This document shows positions 18,443-27,329 of a stretch of DNA of 64,000 nt, one piece after another. Source of the stretch: Gloeomargaritales cyanobacterium VI4D9 (GTDB lineage Bacteria; Cyanobacteriota; Cyanobacteriia; Gloeomargaritales; Gloeomargaritaceae); the NCBI GenBank assembly GCA_927797885.1, contig OV696605.1, forward strand, positions 1,587,157 through 1,651,156, written 5' to 3'. The notes beneath the pieces are model-generated. The model was not told the DNA's origin. It worked only from the letters and a program-made list of their open reading frames with translations, and searched no databases. Position 1 is the first letter of the stretch; every line of letters starts with the position of its first letter. Both the position numbers and the translations under genes were made by a program.

Positions 18443-18793
18443 ATGCCCGTTGCCCCCAAACCCTTTTATGAGACCATGTATATTCTGCGCCCGGACTTGG
18501 GGGATGAGTTGACCCAGCAGGCGATTGAGAAATTCAAAACCACCTTGAGCGAAGTGGGGGGCGAGGAAATTCAGGTGTTGAACCGGGGACGGCGGCGGTT
18601 AGCCTACCCGATCCAAAAATTTTCCGATGGCATTTATATCCAGGTAAACTACTACGGCAACAGTGGTACGGTAGCCGCCTTTGAGCGAGCCATGCGTCTC
18701 AGCGAAGAGGTGATTCGGTTTTTGACCATTGCCCAAACGCCCCCCCAACCCGCACCAGCCGCAGAACCGACCGCCGTTGCCACCCCGGAGTAA
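18443..18793 (+). CDS. rpsF: Ribosomal protein bS6
   Basis: A small-subunit ribosomal protein that binds 16S rRNA together with bS18. The 116 residues include the typical opening [12 protein letters not shown], the [15 protein letters not shown] segment and the IRFLT end of the fold at about 95. A Pro/Ala-rich tail of about 20 residues follows, as often seen in cyanobacteria. AGGAG lies at 18424-18428, somewhat far from the ATG at 18443. It is not next to rpsR or rplI, unlike in many bacteria. Confidence 0.95.
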   Translation: MPVAPKPFYETMYILRPDLGDELTQQAIEKFKTTLSEVGGEEIQVLNRGRRRLAYPIQKFSDGIYIQVNYYGNSGTVAAFERAMRLSEEVIRFLTIAQTPPQPAPAAEPTAVATPE

Positions 18794-18920
18794 GCATTGG
18801 CAAGCAAAAATTAGCAGTAAAATGCCCTAACATAGTTTTCTATAGATCGTATGGCAAACTCCTCGCCCCGGTGTTAGACTGAAGCCAGGTCAGTTGGATT
18901 TTGGTGAGGAGTTAGTTCCC

Positions 18921-19559
18921 GTGACTGCCAGTTCCCTACAGGAGAATGTTGCGACCCTGCAACAACAGCTTGACCAGAGAAACCAGCTTGTCCACCAACT
19001 CTCCCAGGAGTTATTCCACCGGGTAGTGCCCCAGCGGGGACGGCAACAGGTTTTGGAATATGCTCTGAGTGCCCAAGCCCAAGAACTGAGACGGTTGAAA
19101 TTCCAACTTCACCAGTACAGCCATCTGGTCAACCAGCTATCGGCGGAATTGTTTCACCGTCTGCACCAGGAACGGCGGGTGGATGCGGGAACCGTAGTGG
19201 CACTGCAAGGGCAGATCGAAAAATTGCAAGGGGAATTGCGCCAGGTTCAGCAGGATGTGCAACGGCGGGAACAGGAATTAGTCCAGGTGCATGGGTCGTT
19301 GGTGTCGGCGCAGGAACGCAACCAAAATTTAGAAACCATCCTGCGGGATTTGCCGGAGGTCTATCGCCGTCGGTTCAATGCCCGACTCGCCCCGGTGAAA
19401 GAGCAACTGGCGAAGCTCCAGGAGGAAAATCGCCGTCTCCAAGGGGAACTCCAACGCTATGGAGCCTTGACCCAAACTACCCCCAAACGGGAACCTGCTA
19501 GCAGTATTGACCTGCCCAAATTCCCGCCCCTACAGGCTGTATCCCGGGTGATGTCCTGA
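18921..19559 (+). CDS. Coiled-coil protein of unknown function
   Basis: 212 residues, very rich in Gln, Glu, Leu and Arg, almost entirely predicted coiled coil by heptad pattern. A motif of the form LV-x-QLS-x-ELFHR occurs twice (around residues 25-37 and 73-85), which suggests an ancient duplication of an N-terminal unit. GTG at 18921, with GAGGAG at 18905-18910, is the best start. A TTG at 18894 has no ribosome-binding site. The TGA overlaps the ATG of the next gene (TGATG), so the two are translationally coupled. There is no signal peptide or enzyme motif. A structural or scaffolding role is possible. Confidence 0.75.
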   Translation: MTASSLQENVATLQQQLDQRNQLVHQLSQELFHRVVPQRGRQQVLEYALSAQAQELRRLKFQLHQYSHLVNQLSAELFHRLHQERRVDAGTVVALQGQIEKLQGELRQVQQDVQRREQELVQVHGSLVSAQERNQNLETILRDLPEVYRRRFNARLAPVKEQLAKLQEENRRLQGELQRYGALTQTTPKREPASSIDLPKFPPLQAVSRVMS

Positions 19560-19798
19560 TGCCACCCCGTTGGCCGCGCCGACCTGACCCCGCAGACCCG
19601 GCTTACCGGCGGTTGGCTGACGTTATCAATTTGGCAGTACATATTGCTTTTTTTGCCGCCACCAATTCTACTTTGTGGTTTTTCCATGAATTGAATGGAG
19701 CCTTTCCCCGCTTGCCCTGGGTGACGGGGTTGTGGGGGTTGGGACTCCTGGTTCATGGGTTTTATGTGGTGAAATTGAGCAGTGCTGAGAATCAATAA
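19559..19798 (+). CDS. 2TM domain membrane protein
   Basis: 79 residues with two hydrophobic segments (VINLAVHIAFFAATNSTLWFF and a second around VTGLWGLGLLVHGFYVV). The pattern matches the 2TM domain found alone or on bacterial sensor proteins. The start ATG shares one base with the stop of the coiled-coil gene, so they are one translational unit. It may anchor or partner the coiled-coil protein. Function is unknown. Confidence 0.8.
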   Translation: MPPRWPRRPDPADPAYRRLADVINLAVHIAFFAATNSTLWFFHELNGAFPRLPWVTGLWGLGLLVHGFYVVKLSSAENQ

Positions 19799-19811
19799 AT
19801 TTACCATATCT

Positions 19812-20798
19812 TCACCAATAACATCCCCCTTCTACCACCTGAAAATTGCCTGGAACTTCCGTCGGATTAGGACGCACCCAATGGTCATTAAATAATTTTT
19901 GAAAAAAGGGGTCATCATCCCAACGTTTGCCCCGAATGCCAAATAAAATTTGGGTGGCTCCCCCCAAATGTATCCCTTTTTTCCCCAAGCGTTTTACCTG
20001 GGCGGCTAAGGGCAATCCATACGCCCCGGCACCAATAATCGCAATATCAAATTCGATTTGGGCAACTTGTTCCTTCATCCATTCAAAAGCGGCAAACCAA
20101 TCAGGAAAACCACAATCGTTCCCGGCAATAGATTGCACCGACTTAAAGGTTTTTAGGGTAAATTCAGGTAAGATATTAGAGTTAGGAAATAATAATTCTC
20201 GTTTTTGATATTGTTTTTGAATTGTCTCCGCAAACGGGTGAATCACCAATACAGTTTTGCCCGTTAGTGCTACCGACCAAGGGAGTTCATGATAATAGGG
20301 TTCCAAATCCTGCAATTTAACGGTAATGACTCTAGGCATCCGTTCCCTTAAAAATTGTTCCTCCGGCAACCATGAACCTAAAATATCAATTTCTTGTATA
20401 TCTCGTAACATCTGTTCGCAAAAACGTTCTAAATACTCAGGTTCAACTGGAAAAAATCCCGCATTGTAGCGCATCTTTTTTTGGATATTTTCATCCCACC
20501 AAAACGGACGTTTTTCTCCTTGGATATAGGCTAAACTTTTGTGTAACAAAAACTGGGATTTTTGGTGGATACTGTGATAGTACATCAAAGCCGCCATTTC
20601 CACACCCCCAAATCTGGCAATCATACAGGGTTCCGGGGCAGAAATTTTGGTTTGAATCATATCACTCGCCCCTTGCCCAGAGTAATCTACCGCTGGTAAG
20701 GATGGGGTAGTTTGCTTACGGGTCAATCGCTTTCCCCACCCATAAATGCGGCGGCTGGTATTCAAAATAGAAATTACGGCAGGGTGTACCATTGTCAT
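19812..20798 (-). CDS. Unrecognised GT-D-like protein, paralogue 2
   Basis: A 328-residue soluble protein closely related to the upstream neighbour (20801-21841). Shared blocks include VDYSGQ, ARFGGVEM, FWWDE, DAGFFP/NAGFFP, LQDLEPYYHE, KTFKSVQSIAGNDCGFPDWF, and a C-terminal IIGAGAYGLPLA followed by HLGG.TQILFG. The RFG-x-x-E motif recalls the DxE region of GT-D fold glycosyltransferases, but the Asp is missing, so this is only a resemblance. ATG at 20798 follows the upstream stop by 2 nt. A TTG at 20807 would overlap it. It is the last gene of a four-gene minus-strand unit. Confidence 0.7.
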   Translation of the reverse strand: MTMVHPAVISILNTSRRIYGWGKRLTRKQTTPSLPAVDYSGQGASDMIQTKISAPEPCMIARFGGVEMAALMYYHSIHQKSQFLLHKSLAYIQGEKRPFWWDENIQKKMRYNAGFFPVEPEYLERFCEQMLRDIQEIDILGSWLPEEQFLRERMPRVITVKLQDLEPYYHELPWSVALTGKTVLVIHPFAETIQKQYQKRELLFPNSNILPEFTLKTFKSVQSIAGNDCGFPDWFAAFEWMKEQVAQIEFDIAIIGAGAYGLPLAAQVKRLGKKGIHLGGATQILFGIRGKRWDDDPFFQKLFNDHWVRPNPTEVPGNFQVVEGGCYW

Positions 20799-20800
20799 AG

Positions 20801-21841
20801 CTACCAATAGGCTTTTACACGGTCAATTTTCGGTGGCACTTCCTGGGGAGCCGGTCGCACCCAATGCTCATTATATAACTGTTGAAAAAATGGCATTTCA
20901 TCCCAACGTCCGCCCTTAATGCCAAATAAAATCTGGGTGGGACCTCCTAAATGAACTCCCTTTTTACCCAACCGTTTTACATGGGCGGCTAAGGGCAATC
21001 CATACGCCCCGGCACCGATAATGGCAATATCAAATTCGATTTGAGCAATTTCACCACACATCCATTCAAAAGCGGCAAACCAATCAGGAAAGCCACAATC
21101 ATTCCCGGCAATGGACTGCACCGACTTAAACGTTGTTAGGGTAAATTCGGGTAAAATTTTGGGGTTTTGAAAGAGCAATTCCCGTTTTTGATATTGCTGT
21201 TTAATCGTTTCCACAAAGGGATGCACCACCAATACGGTTTTGCCTGCTAATGCTTCTGACCAGGGATGTTCATGATAATAGGGTTCCAAATCCTGAAAAC
21301 TGACGAATTTGGCTTGGGTTAACAAATGCTGAATTTGCCGCACATAACCATCCTGTTTCCCTTCCCAAAAAGCCAGAATATCAATAATTTGCATATCCTG
21401 GATCATCCGTTCAGAAAAACGTTCCAAATACTCAGGGGTATCTGGGAAAAAACCCGCATCAATCCGCATAGATTCCTGGGCACTTTGATCCCACCAAAAA
21501 TGCAGAATTTCTCCCTGAATATAACGCCAGGATTTTTCCCCCCAATATTCGGAAGCCCGCCGTCGGTGATAGGCACGCAGGGTGGCATTTAATTCTACAT
21601 TGCCAAAGCGACAAATCAGACAGGGGGCAGGGGATTCCAGAGTTTTTTTGATCCAATCGCTCCCGGCTTGACCGGAATAATCTACCTGAATCGGTGCTGG
21701 GGACGGCAGGGGCAAAACCCCGTACAGCCGCCGCAGTAGTTTTAATAATTTGATCGTGAACGGTGCTGACAAGGATGTATTTCCTTCTAGGGAGATTTCG
21801 CTAACCCATTGTGCCTGATTATAACTTGGTTTTCTGCTCAT
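20801..21841 (-). CDS. Unrecognised GT-D-like protein, paralogue 1
   Basis: 346 residues, the tandem paralogue of the downstream gene, with long identical stretches such as TFKSVQSIAGNDCGFPDWF and GAGAYGLPLAA. The first 45 residues differ between the two and may be membrane-associating (Leu/Ile/Lys-rich). CRFGNVEL takes the place of ARFGGVEM. The last third, with a Gly-rich loop, looks nucleotide-binding. A role in glycan assembly is suggested by similar proteins near sugar genes elsewhere, but is not shown here. The start ATG lies inside the end of the MEKHLA gene (23-nt overlap), so translation is probably coupled. Confidence 0.7.
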   Translation of the reverse strand: MSRKPSYNQAQWVSEISLEGNTSLSAPFTIKLLKLLRRLYGVLPLPSPAPIQVDYSGQAGSDWIKKTLESPAPCLICRFGNVELNATLRAYHRRRASEYWGEKSWRYIQGEILHFWWDQSAQESMRIDAGFFPDTPEYLERFSERMIQDMQIIDILAFWEGKQDGYVRQIQHLLTQAKFVSFQDLEPYYHEHPWSEALAGKTVLVVHPFVETIKQQYQKRELLFQNPKILPEFTLTTFKSVQSIAGNDCGFPDWFAAFEWMCGEIAQIEFDIAIIGAGAYGLPLAAHVKRLGKKGVHLGGPTQILFGIKGGRWDEMPFFQQLYNEHWVRPAPQEVPPKIDRVKAYW

Positions 21842-22304
21842 CTAACCAATCCCATTCGGTAAACATCGCCGCCTGTCCATAAAGGTTACCGACTACATCC
21901 ACCACATTCCATAAAATGGCATTGCGAATCAAAAATTTGCGCCCTTGGCGGGTGATGCGGATGCCCTGATAATTTTTCGCCCAACCCTGTTGTTGCACCT
22001 GGTGTAAAAAATGTTGGCGTTCTGGTTGCACTTCTGGTTCCGCCGATAATCGGGACGGCAGACCGATCAATTGATCCCAGGTGGTTTCCCATAAATCCAA
22101 AGCCCTTTGATTGGCATAATTAAACCGGGGGTCGGGTTGGGTGTCGTGGGATAAAACCACCCTTGGGCTGTGAAATAAAGCCGCTTCTAATGACCCAAAT
22201 TTACCTGTTTCAACAACCAACTTTTCCCCTGTCCAATGATAAAAACTCTCGCACAAAAGCGCACTATGCTGTTCCACCCATACCGTCTGCCAAGGGAAGG
22301 TCAT
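21819..22304 (-). CDS. MEKHLA domain protein (PAS-like)
   Basis: 161 residues forming a single MEKHLA domain, a PAS-related sensor fold common in cyanobacteria and at the C-terminus of plant HD-ZIP III factors. Typical blocks are VVLSHDTQPDPRFNYANQRA, LDLWE, LPSRLSAEP and GIRITRQGRKFLI. The ATG at 22304 has AGGA 7 nt upstream. An ATG at 22328 would overlap the previous gene and lacks a ribosome-binding site. The ligand is unknown. It sits between a DNA-repair gene and the paralogue pair in one minus-strand unit. Confidence 0.88.
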   Translation of the reverse strand: MTFPWQTVWVEQHSALLCESFYHWTGEKLVVETGKFGSLEAALFHSPRVVLSHDTQPDPRFNYANQRALDLWETTWDQLIGLPSRLSAEPEVQPERQHFLHQVQQQGWAKNYQGIRITRQGRKFLIRNAILWNVVDVVGNLYGQAAMFTEWDWLDEQKTKL

Positions 22305-22308
22305 TTTT

Positions 22309-22953
22309 TCATCCTGCTGTGAGGGCATCCAATTTCGCCCGCACCGCTTGAATGTCCTGCCACATCAGCCATTTGGGGCTACCCACCTCCCGGGACGGAT
22401 TCCGCAGGAGATAGGCGGGATGCAACACGGGCATACAATCATACCCCTGCCAGGTGAACCACTGCCCCCGGATTTTGGTAATGCCCCGCTTTTCGCCCAA
22501 AATGGCTTGCACCGCCACTGCGCCCGTGAGGAGAATGATCTTCGGGTTCACCAACCGGATTTGCTCCAAAAGATAGGGCTTACAAGCATCCACCTCCTGG
22601 GGTTCCGGGTTGCGATTGCCCGGTGGACGGCATTTGACCACATTGCAAATATACACATCCCGTTCGGAATCCAAATTGACCGAAGCCAGGATTTTGTCCA
22701 GCAGTTGCCCCGCCCGTCCCACAAATGGCAAGCCGGTTTCGTCCTCCTGTTGCCCTGGACCCTCGCCGATGATCATCAGGGGTGCCTGGGGATTGCCCCG
22801 GCTGACGACCACATGGGTGCGGGTGGCGGCTAATTCACACTTTTGACAGGTGAGGCAGGTGGCGGTTAATTCTTCCAAATTGGCATAGGTAGCGCTCGGA
22901 GCGGGTGGATCAGGGGGAGCCGCCAATTGAAATAAGTCCATCTGCTCAGACAT
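22309..22953 (-). CDS. Uracil-DNA glycosylase, family 4 (Fe-S)
   Basis: Base-excision repair enzyme that removes uracil from DNA. The 214 residues carry the family 4 signature GEGPGQQEDETGLPFVGRAG at about 63-82. Four cysteines have the spacing of the [4Fe-4S] ligands: C36, C39, C108 and C124. The catalytic C-terminal loop is HPAYLLRNPSR. The stop lies 4 nt before the ATG of the MEKHLA gene. An N-terminal Pro/Ala-rich extension of about 25 residues is common in cyanobacterial members. Confidence 0.93.
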   Translation of the reverse strand: MSEQMDLFQLAAPPDPPAPSATYANLEELTATCLTCQKCELAATRTHVVVSRGNPQAPLMIIGEGPGQQEDETGLPFVGRAGQLLDKILASVNLDSERDVYICNVVKCRPPGNRNPEPQEVDACKPYLLEQIRLVNPKIILLTGAVAVQAILGEKRGITKIRGQWFTWQGYDCMPVLHPAYLLRNPSREVGSPKWLMWQDIQAVRAKLDALTAG

Positions 22954-22987
22954 AAATTAGCCCAGTTAAGCCAGATTATTCATAAGA

Positions 22988-24592
22988 TTATTCAATTTTA
23001 TTGGACTCGATTTGACCGTTGGCAGACCCGGCGACGGTTTGTGCCCAATGTTGCACCACCTGCTCCAAAGCGGGAATATGCACATCCCGTTGGGGAAAGG
23101 GAATAGTGATATTATATTTCGCCAAACTCTCCACCACCCGGTAATACAGGTCACTTTTGATGCGGTATTGCTCCCGGGGTTCACAAATCCACACCAGCAG
23201 GTCGAACATAATGGCACTGTCGCCGAAATTCACCAACCACACTTGGGGAGCGGGATTGGCTAACACATCCGTATGACGCCGCGCCGCCTCCAGCAAAGCC
23301 GTCCGCACCGTTTCCACCGGCGAACCGTAGGCGACCCCCACCGGCAGATGCAACCGGGACACGGGATTGCCCAAACTCCAATTGATCACCTGGTTATCCA
23401 CAAACCGGGAATTGGGCACAATAATGGACACTCGATCCAGGGTGCGAATTTCCGTCGTGCGGGTGCCGATCCGCTCCACCGTCCCCTGCAAATCCCCCAC
23501 ATTGATAAAATCCCCCACCTGAATCGGGCGTTCCAGGGTAATGATCAGACCGCTGACAAAATTATTCGCCGTATTTTGCAACCCAAAGCCGATCCCCACC
23601 CCCAGCACACTCGCCAGCAGGGTCAGGGAACTCACATCCAAGCCCCAAATTTGCAAAAGAATAATCGAACCCAGCAGTACCATCGCATAGCGGGTAAACA
23701 CCGCCACCAATTCCCGCACCCGCTGATCCGCCCCCGCCATCTGCAACACCCGGGATTTGAGTACCCCCGCCACCGTCCCGGATAAAATCCACAGCAGGAC
23801 AAACAAAGTCACCAACACCAGCAAATCCAACAGGGAATAGCCCCGGTTCCCCAGGGTGACAATCGAGGTGGTCAACCCCACCACCAACGCCCGCAACAGG
23901 GAATAGCGGACAGTCCGGCTCAGGGGGAATAAATCCGTGGTGTAGAGAAACACCGCCAGCCACAGCCCAGTTTGCATGCCGATAAACGCCATCTGGGTAA
24001 TCAAGCGCAGGGTGCCCTCCAAATGGGGAGCCGTTGTATGTACTGCCCGGGTGAGTGCCCGCACCGACCACCGCCGGAGCCAACCCAGACCCAAATGCCC
24101 CACCAAAGCCATCGCCAGGGTAATCGCCGTAAATGCCAACGCCTGGGAACGATAGCCGGGAGTGCGTTCCTGTTGCGCCTGGTTCAAGGCATTGTCAATC
24201 TCCCGTTTCCAAATTTCCGCCTGCACCTGAGGACTGCGCTCCCCCCCCACATCCGCACTGGTGACTGTCAACAAATGCTGGTCATTTAACCGCAGGGTGA
24301 TCTGCCCGCTGGTGGGGTCGGGCACAATCGTCACCGCCGATACCCGCTGGGGGTCTGCTTGCCGTCGCTCGATTTCCTGAGTGAGAACCCGATTGACCGT
24401 ATCCGCCCGCTCCACCCCGGTCAAATTGCCCGAATCCCGCACATCAAATAAAGGACGACCATCCACCACCACCGCCGAAGCCTTGCGGGAGAGCAACTGG
24501 GGTATAGGTCGTTGCTGTGCCCCCACCGGCAGACTCGTGAGCAACCACCACACCGCCACCAACGCCAGTAACCCAGCCCACCAGCAACGCAT
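22988..24592 (-). CDS. MscS-family mechanosensitive channel
   Basis: A 534-residue inner-membrane protein that releases osmolytes under tension. An N-terminal signal-like segment is followed by an extracytoplasmic domain of about 150 residues with a VVDGRPLFDVRDSGN start and a conserved TIVPDPTSG region. Several membrane segments and the MscS core come next (pore helix region LGVGIGFGLQNTANNFVSGL, then IQVGDFINVGD and VPNSRFVDNQVINWS). The ATG at 24592 has GGGGG directly upstream. A TTG at 24607 is less likely. The extra N-terminal domain is typical of larger cyanobacterial MscS proteins. Confidence 0.9.
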   Translation of the reverse strand: MRCWWAGLLALVAVWWLLTSLPVGAQQRPIPQLLSRKASAVVVDGRPLFDVRDSGNLTGVERADTVNRVLTQEIERRQADPQRVSAVTIVPDPTSGQITLRLNDQHLLTVTSADVGGERSPQVQAEIWKREIDNALNQAQQERTPGYRSQALAFTAITLAMALVGHLGLGWLRRWSVRALTRAVHTTAPHLEGTLRLITQMAFIGMQTGLWLAVFLYTTDLFPLSRTVRYSLLRALVVGLTTSIVTLGNRGYSLLDLLVLVTLFVLLWILSGTVAGVLKSRVLQMAGADQRVRELVAVFTRYAMVLLGSIILLQIWGLDVSSLTLLASVLGVGIGFGLQNTANNFVSGLIITLERPIQVGDFINVGDLQGTVERIGTRTTEIRTLDRVSIIVPNSRFVDNQVINWSLGNPVSRLHLPVGVAYGSPVETVRTALLEAARRHTDVLANPAPQVWLVNFGDSAIMFDLLVWICEPREQYRIKSDLYYRVVESLAKYNITIPFPQRDVHIPALEQVVQHWAQTVAGSANGQIESNKIE

Positions 24593-24642
24593 ATACCCCC
24601 GGTTCAATCCCTTTTGATACTTTTAGGTAATCCCAGTGTAAC

Positions 24643-25485
24643 CTACTCTGCCAGAGCCGCTGGTATTTCCACCGGGGCAATCGTATAGCTTCCGTAATTA
24701 CGCAAACAACTGGTTTCCTGCGCTAATGCCGCCAACGCCTGCGCAATCCGGGGCTGGCACTGGGCACCCTCCAAATCCACTGAGAAAAAATACTCCCCCA
24801 GGGAACGGCGGGTGGGACGGGATTCAATGCGGCTGAGATTGATCCCCGCCTGGGCAAAATGCGCCAACGCCCGAACCAACGCTCCCGGTGCGTTTTCCGG
24901 CACACTAAACGCCAACGTGGTATGGCTCCCCTGCCGATGGGCATTGGTTCCAATCACCCAAAAACGGGTGAGATTATCCGCCGCTAAATCCACTGCCAGG
25001 ATCGGTACATCCCCTGCCGCCCGGGGGGAAGCAATCGCCGCCGCCCCTGCTTCCTGTTGGACATACTGCACGGCTTCGCTCGTAGAACGGGTGGGTAGCC
25101 AGGGCACATGGGGTAAATGCTCCTCCAGCCAGTACTGACATTGTCCGAGGGCTTGGGGGTGGGAATACACCCGTTGCACCTGCTTGAGTTCGGTACAGTG
25201 GCTAATCAGTACATGGGCAATGGGCAGGATCAACCCCTGCTGAATGTACAAATCCGGCAACCGCCAGAGCAAATCCAACGTGGTCGTAACACTCCCTTCC
25301 AGGGAATTTTCCACCGGCACCACCCCGTAGTCCGCCTCCCCCTGCGCCACACTGTGCAACACCTGGGCAATCGTACTGGTGGGCAACCATTGCGGACGAT
25401 CCCAGCGCTCCCCAAACCGGTGGGCAACCGTCTCGCTGTTGGTGCCCGTGGGTCCGAGATAGGCAATGCGGGGATCAGCAAACAT
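24643..25485 (-). CDS. pheA: Prephenate dehydratase
   Basis: Makes phenylpyruvate from prephenate in phenylalanine synthesis. 280 residues: the catalytic domain opens with AYLGPTGTNSETVA and includes PVENSLEGSVTTTLDLL and the NLTRFWVIG motif. A C-terminal ACT domain (IESRPTRRSLGEYFFSVDLE) should bind phenylalanine for feedback control. No chorismate mutase domain is fused, as is usual in cyanobacteria. It lies 50 bp before the mscS-type gene on the same strand. Confidence 0.95.
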   Translation of the reverse strand: MFADPRIAYLGPTGTNSETVAHRFGERWDRPQWLPTSTIAQVLHSVAQGEADYGVVPVENSLEGSVTTTLDLLWRLPDLYIQQGLILPIAHVLISHCTELKQVQRVYSHPQALGQCQYWLEEHLPHVPWLPTRSTSEAVQYVQQEAGAAAIASPRAAGDVPILAVDLAADNLTRFWVIGTNAHRQGSHTTLAFSVPENAPGALVRALAHFAQAGINLSRIESRPTRRSLGEYFFSVDLEGAQCQPRIAQALAALAQETSCLRNYGSYTIAPVEIPAALAE

Positions 25486-25543
25486 ACGGAGTTGGGGGCA
25501 TTCAGTGTTAAGATAATTTACAGTATCAGTAATTAGGTGTTAT

Positions 25544-26119
25544 ATGTTGGTACATTTTGCGGCTCAGGAATCGGTGACCGTGCCCGTGCCGCGCCAACCT
25601 ATTCCTATTGAACACTACCTGCGCCAACCCCAGCGATTGGTCTATGCCATTGCCGACCCCCAGCAGGTGGAAGTGTTGGCTGACCAGGTGTACCGACTGA
25701 AAATGCGCCCCCGCAATTTTTTCTCATTTACGATCCAGCCGGTGGTAGATATGCGGGTGTGGACAGAGGCTTCCAATATTTTGCACATCCAGTCCGTCGG
25801 CTGTGAAATCCGGGGGGTGCCCTACATTGACCGCCGGTTTCGGTTGAATTTAACGGGTACGTTACAGGCGGTGCGTTCGTCCCGTGCCTCGTCTTTGGTG
25901 GGGCAAGCCCAGTTGCAGGTGGAGGTGGAAGTGCCCCCGCCTTTGAATATGATGCCTAAGATGATTGTGGAAGCCGCCGGGGATAGCCTGCTCAGCAGTG
26001 TATTGGGATTGATTAAACAGCAATTGACCCGGCAATTGATCACCGATTATCAGCAGTGGGTCGCCAGCACCACCCAGGCGAACGCTAACCCCCAGGGTCA
26101 TCTGGTTTGGGAAACCTGA
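25544..26119 (+). CDS. DUF1997 family protein
   Basis: 191 residues, soluble, of the cyanobacterial/plastid DUF1997 family, which resembles lipid-binding START-like folds. Conserved features are the PIEHYLRQPQRLVYA start, YRLKMRP, and the long amphipathic end with LLSSVLGLIKQQLTRQLITDYQQW. Function is not established. Its 3' end overlaps rnhB (opposite strand) by 22 bp. A second, divergent family member lies on the other side of rnhB at 26709. Confidence 0.82.
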   Translation: MLVHFAAQESVTVPVPRQPIPIEHYLRQPQRLVYAIADPQQVEVLADQVYRLKMRPRNFFSFTIQPVVDMRVWTEASNILHIQSVGCEIRGVPYIDRRFRLNLTGTLQAVRSSRASSLVGQAQLQVEVEVPPPLNMMPKMIVEAAGDSLLSSVLGLIKQQLTRQLITDYQQWVASTTQANANPQGHLVWET

Positions 26120-26703
26120 CAGGGGCGAAAGGAGAGGCGATGGATGCTACTGGGTCCGTACCGTTGCAGGGCGAGGCGGTGGGTGCGGGTGCCGTAGCCT
26201 TTATTGCGGGCTAAATCATAAACGGGGTAGGTCTGCGCCAGTTGGGTTAGATAGTTATCCCGCCAGACTTTCGCCAATACACTCGCAGCGGCAATACTGA
26301 TTTCCCTGGCATCCCCGTCAATAATAGTTTTCTGGGGGTAGGGCAAATCGGGAATGGCATGGCATCCGTCCACCAGGCATAGATCAGGGGTGATCGGCAG
26401 GGCGGTAATCGCTCGGTGCATGGAGCGCAAGGTGGCTTGGAGAATATTATAGGTATCAATTTCCCAGGGGTCTGCCCAGGCAATCTGCCACCCCAGAGCC
26501 ACTGCGTGAATGCGGGGCACCCAGGCTTGCCTCTGCCGGGGGGTCAATTGTTTGCTTTCACGGAGTCCCCAGTTTTGCAATTGGGCTTTGCCCGTTGCAT
26601 CCAGCACCACAGCGGCACTCACCACCGGACCACAGAGGGCACCCCGTCCCACTTCATCCACGCCCAATTCCCGGTGGGTTAGCATGGGCACAACCCGGTA
26701 CAT
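26098..26703 (-). CDS. rnhB: Ribonuclease HII
   Basis: Removes ribonucleotides and RNA primers from DNA. 201 residues with the catalytic acids in GVDEVGRGALCGP (D and E of DEVGRG), the Asp of CLVDG and the Asp of IDGDA. A basic end (KGYGTRTHRLAL) is typical. The start ATG is at 26703, with an ATG at 26685 as an alternative. Only 5 bp separate this start from the divergent DUF1997 start at 26709, so each promoter must lie inside the other gene. Confidence 0.95.
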   Translation of the reverse strand: MYRVVPMLTHRELGVDEVGRGALCGPVVSAAVVLDATGKAQLQNWGLRESKQLTPRQRQAWVPRIHAVALGWQIAWADPWEIDTYNILQATLRSMHRAITALPITPDLCLVDGCHAIPDLPYPQKTIIDGDAREISIAAASVLAKVWRDNYLTQLAQTYPVYDLARNKGYGTRTHRLALQRYGPSSIHRLSFRPCQVSQTR

Positions 26704-26708
26704 GGTTT

Positions 26709-27329
26709 ATGGCTGAGTTTACCCCGTTCCAGAGTAGCTTTAGCGACTGTATGCCCATGTACGCCCCGGCGCAACAGGTGGCGGACTATTTGGATGCCCA
26801 CCAGGGTTGGTTTCACCGCTGTGCCCAGCCGATGCAGGTGGAACCGATTGGGGAAACGGGCTACGCCCTGGGGTTGGGGCGGTTTGGTGCCCTGGGTTAT
26901 GAATTGGAACCCCGGATTGGCTTGGATTTGCTCCCCGCTGAGGGGCGAACCTACCGCATTCAAACCGTCCCTGTGCCGGGATTTACCCCGGAGGACTATC
27001 AGGTGGATTTTCAGGCGAGTTTAACCCTGGTGGAGGTGCCCTTATCCCCGGAACTTGCCCCGGAATTACCCGACCTGAGCGTGATGACCCAGGTGGAATG
27101 GCACTTGGACTTGGGGGTGGCGGTGCATTTTCCCCGGTTTATCAAGGTACTGCCGGAAACCCTGATCCAACGCACGGGGGATGGGCTACTGCGGCAGATT
27201 GTCCGGCAAGTGTCTCGCCGCTTGACCCGCCGGGTGCAGGAGGATTTTCACCACAGCCAGGGTTTGCCTATGCCCAAGCCGGTGCATCAGTTTCGCTGGT
27301 GGCGTCGCCAAGACCAACGCCAGTGCTGA
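26709..27329 (+). CDS. DUF1997 family protein (second copy)
   Basis: 206 residues. It is divergent from the member at 25544 but has the same architecture: PAQQVADYLDAHQGWF at the start, a beta-rich centre (YELEPRIGLDL, TQVEWHLDLGVAVHFP) and a C-terminal amphipathic helix (TGDGLLRQIVRQVSRRLTRR). I start it at the ATG at 26709, although the frame runs further upstream through antisense rnhB sequence. Its last 43 bp overlap the end of the copper ATPase gene on the other strand. Function unknown. Confidence 0.78.
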   Translation: MAEFTPFQSSFSDCMPMYAPAQQVADYLDAHQGWFHRCAQPMQVEPIGETGYALGLGRFGALGYELEPRIGLDLLPAEGRTYRIQTVPVPGFTPEDYQVDFQASLTLVEVPLSPELAPELPDLSVMTQVEWHLDLGVAVHFPRFIKVLPETLIQRTGDGLLRQIVRQVSRRLTRRVQEDFHHSQGLPMPKPVHQFRWWRRQDQRQC

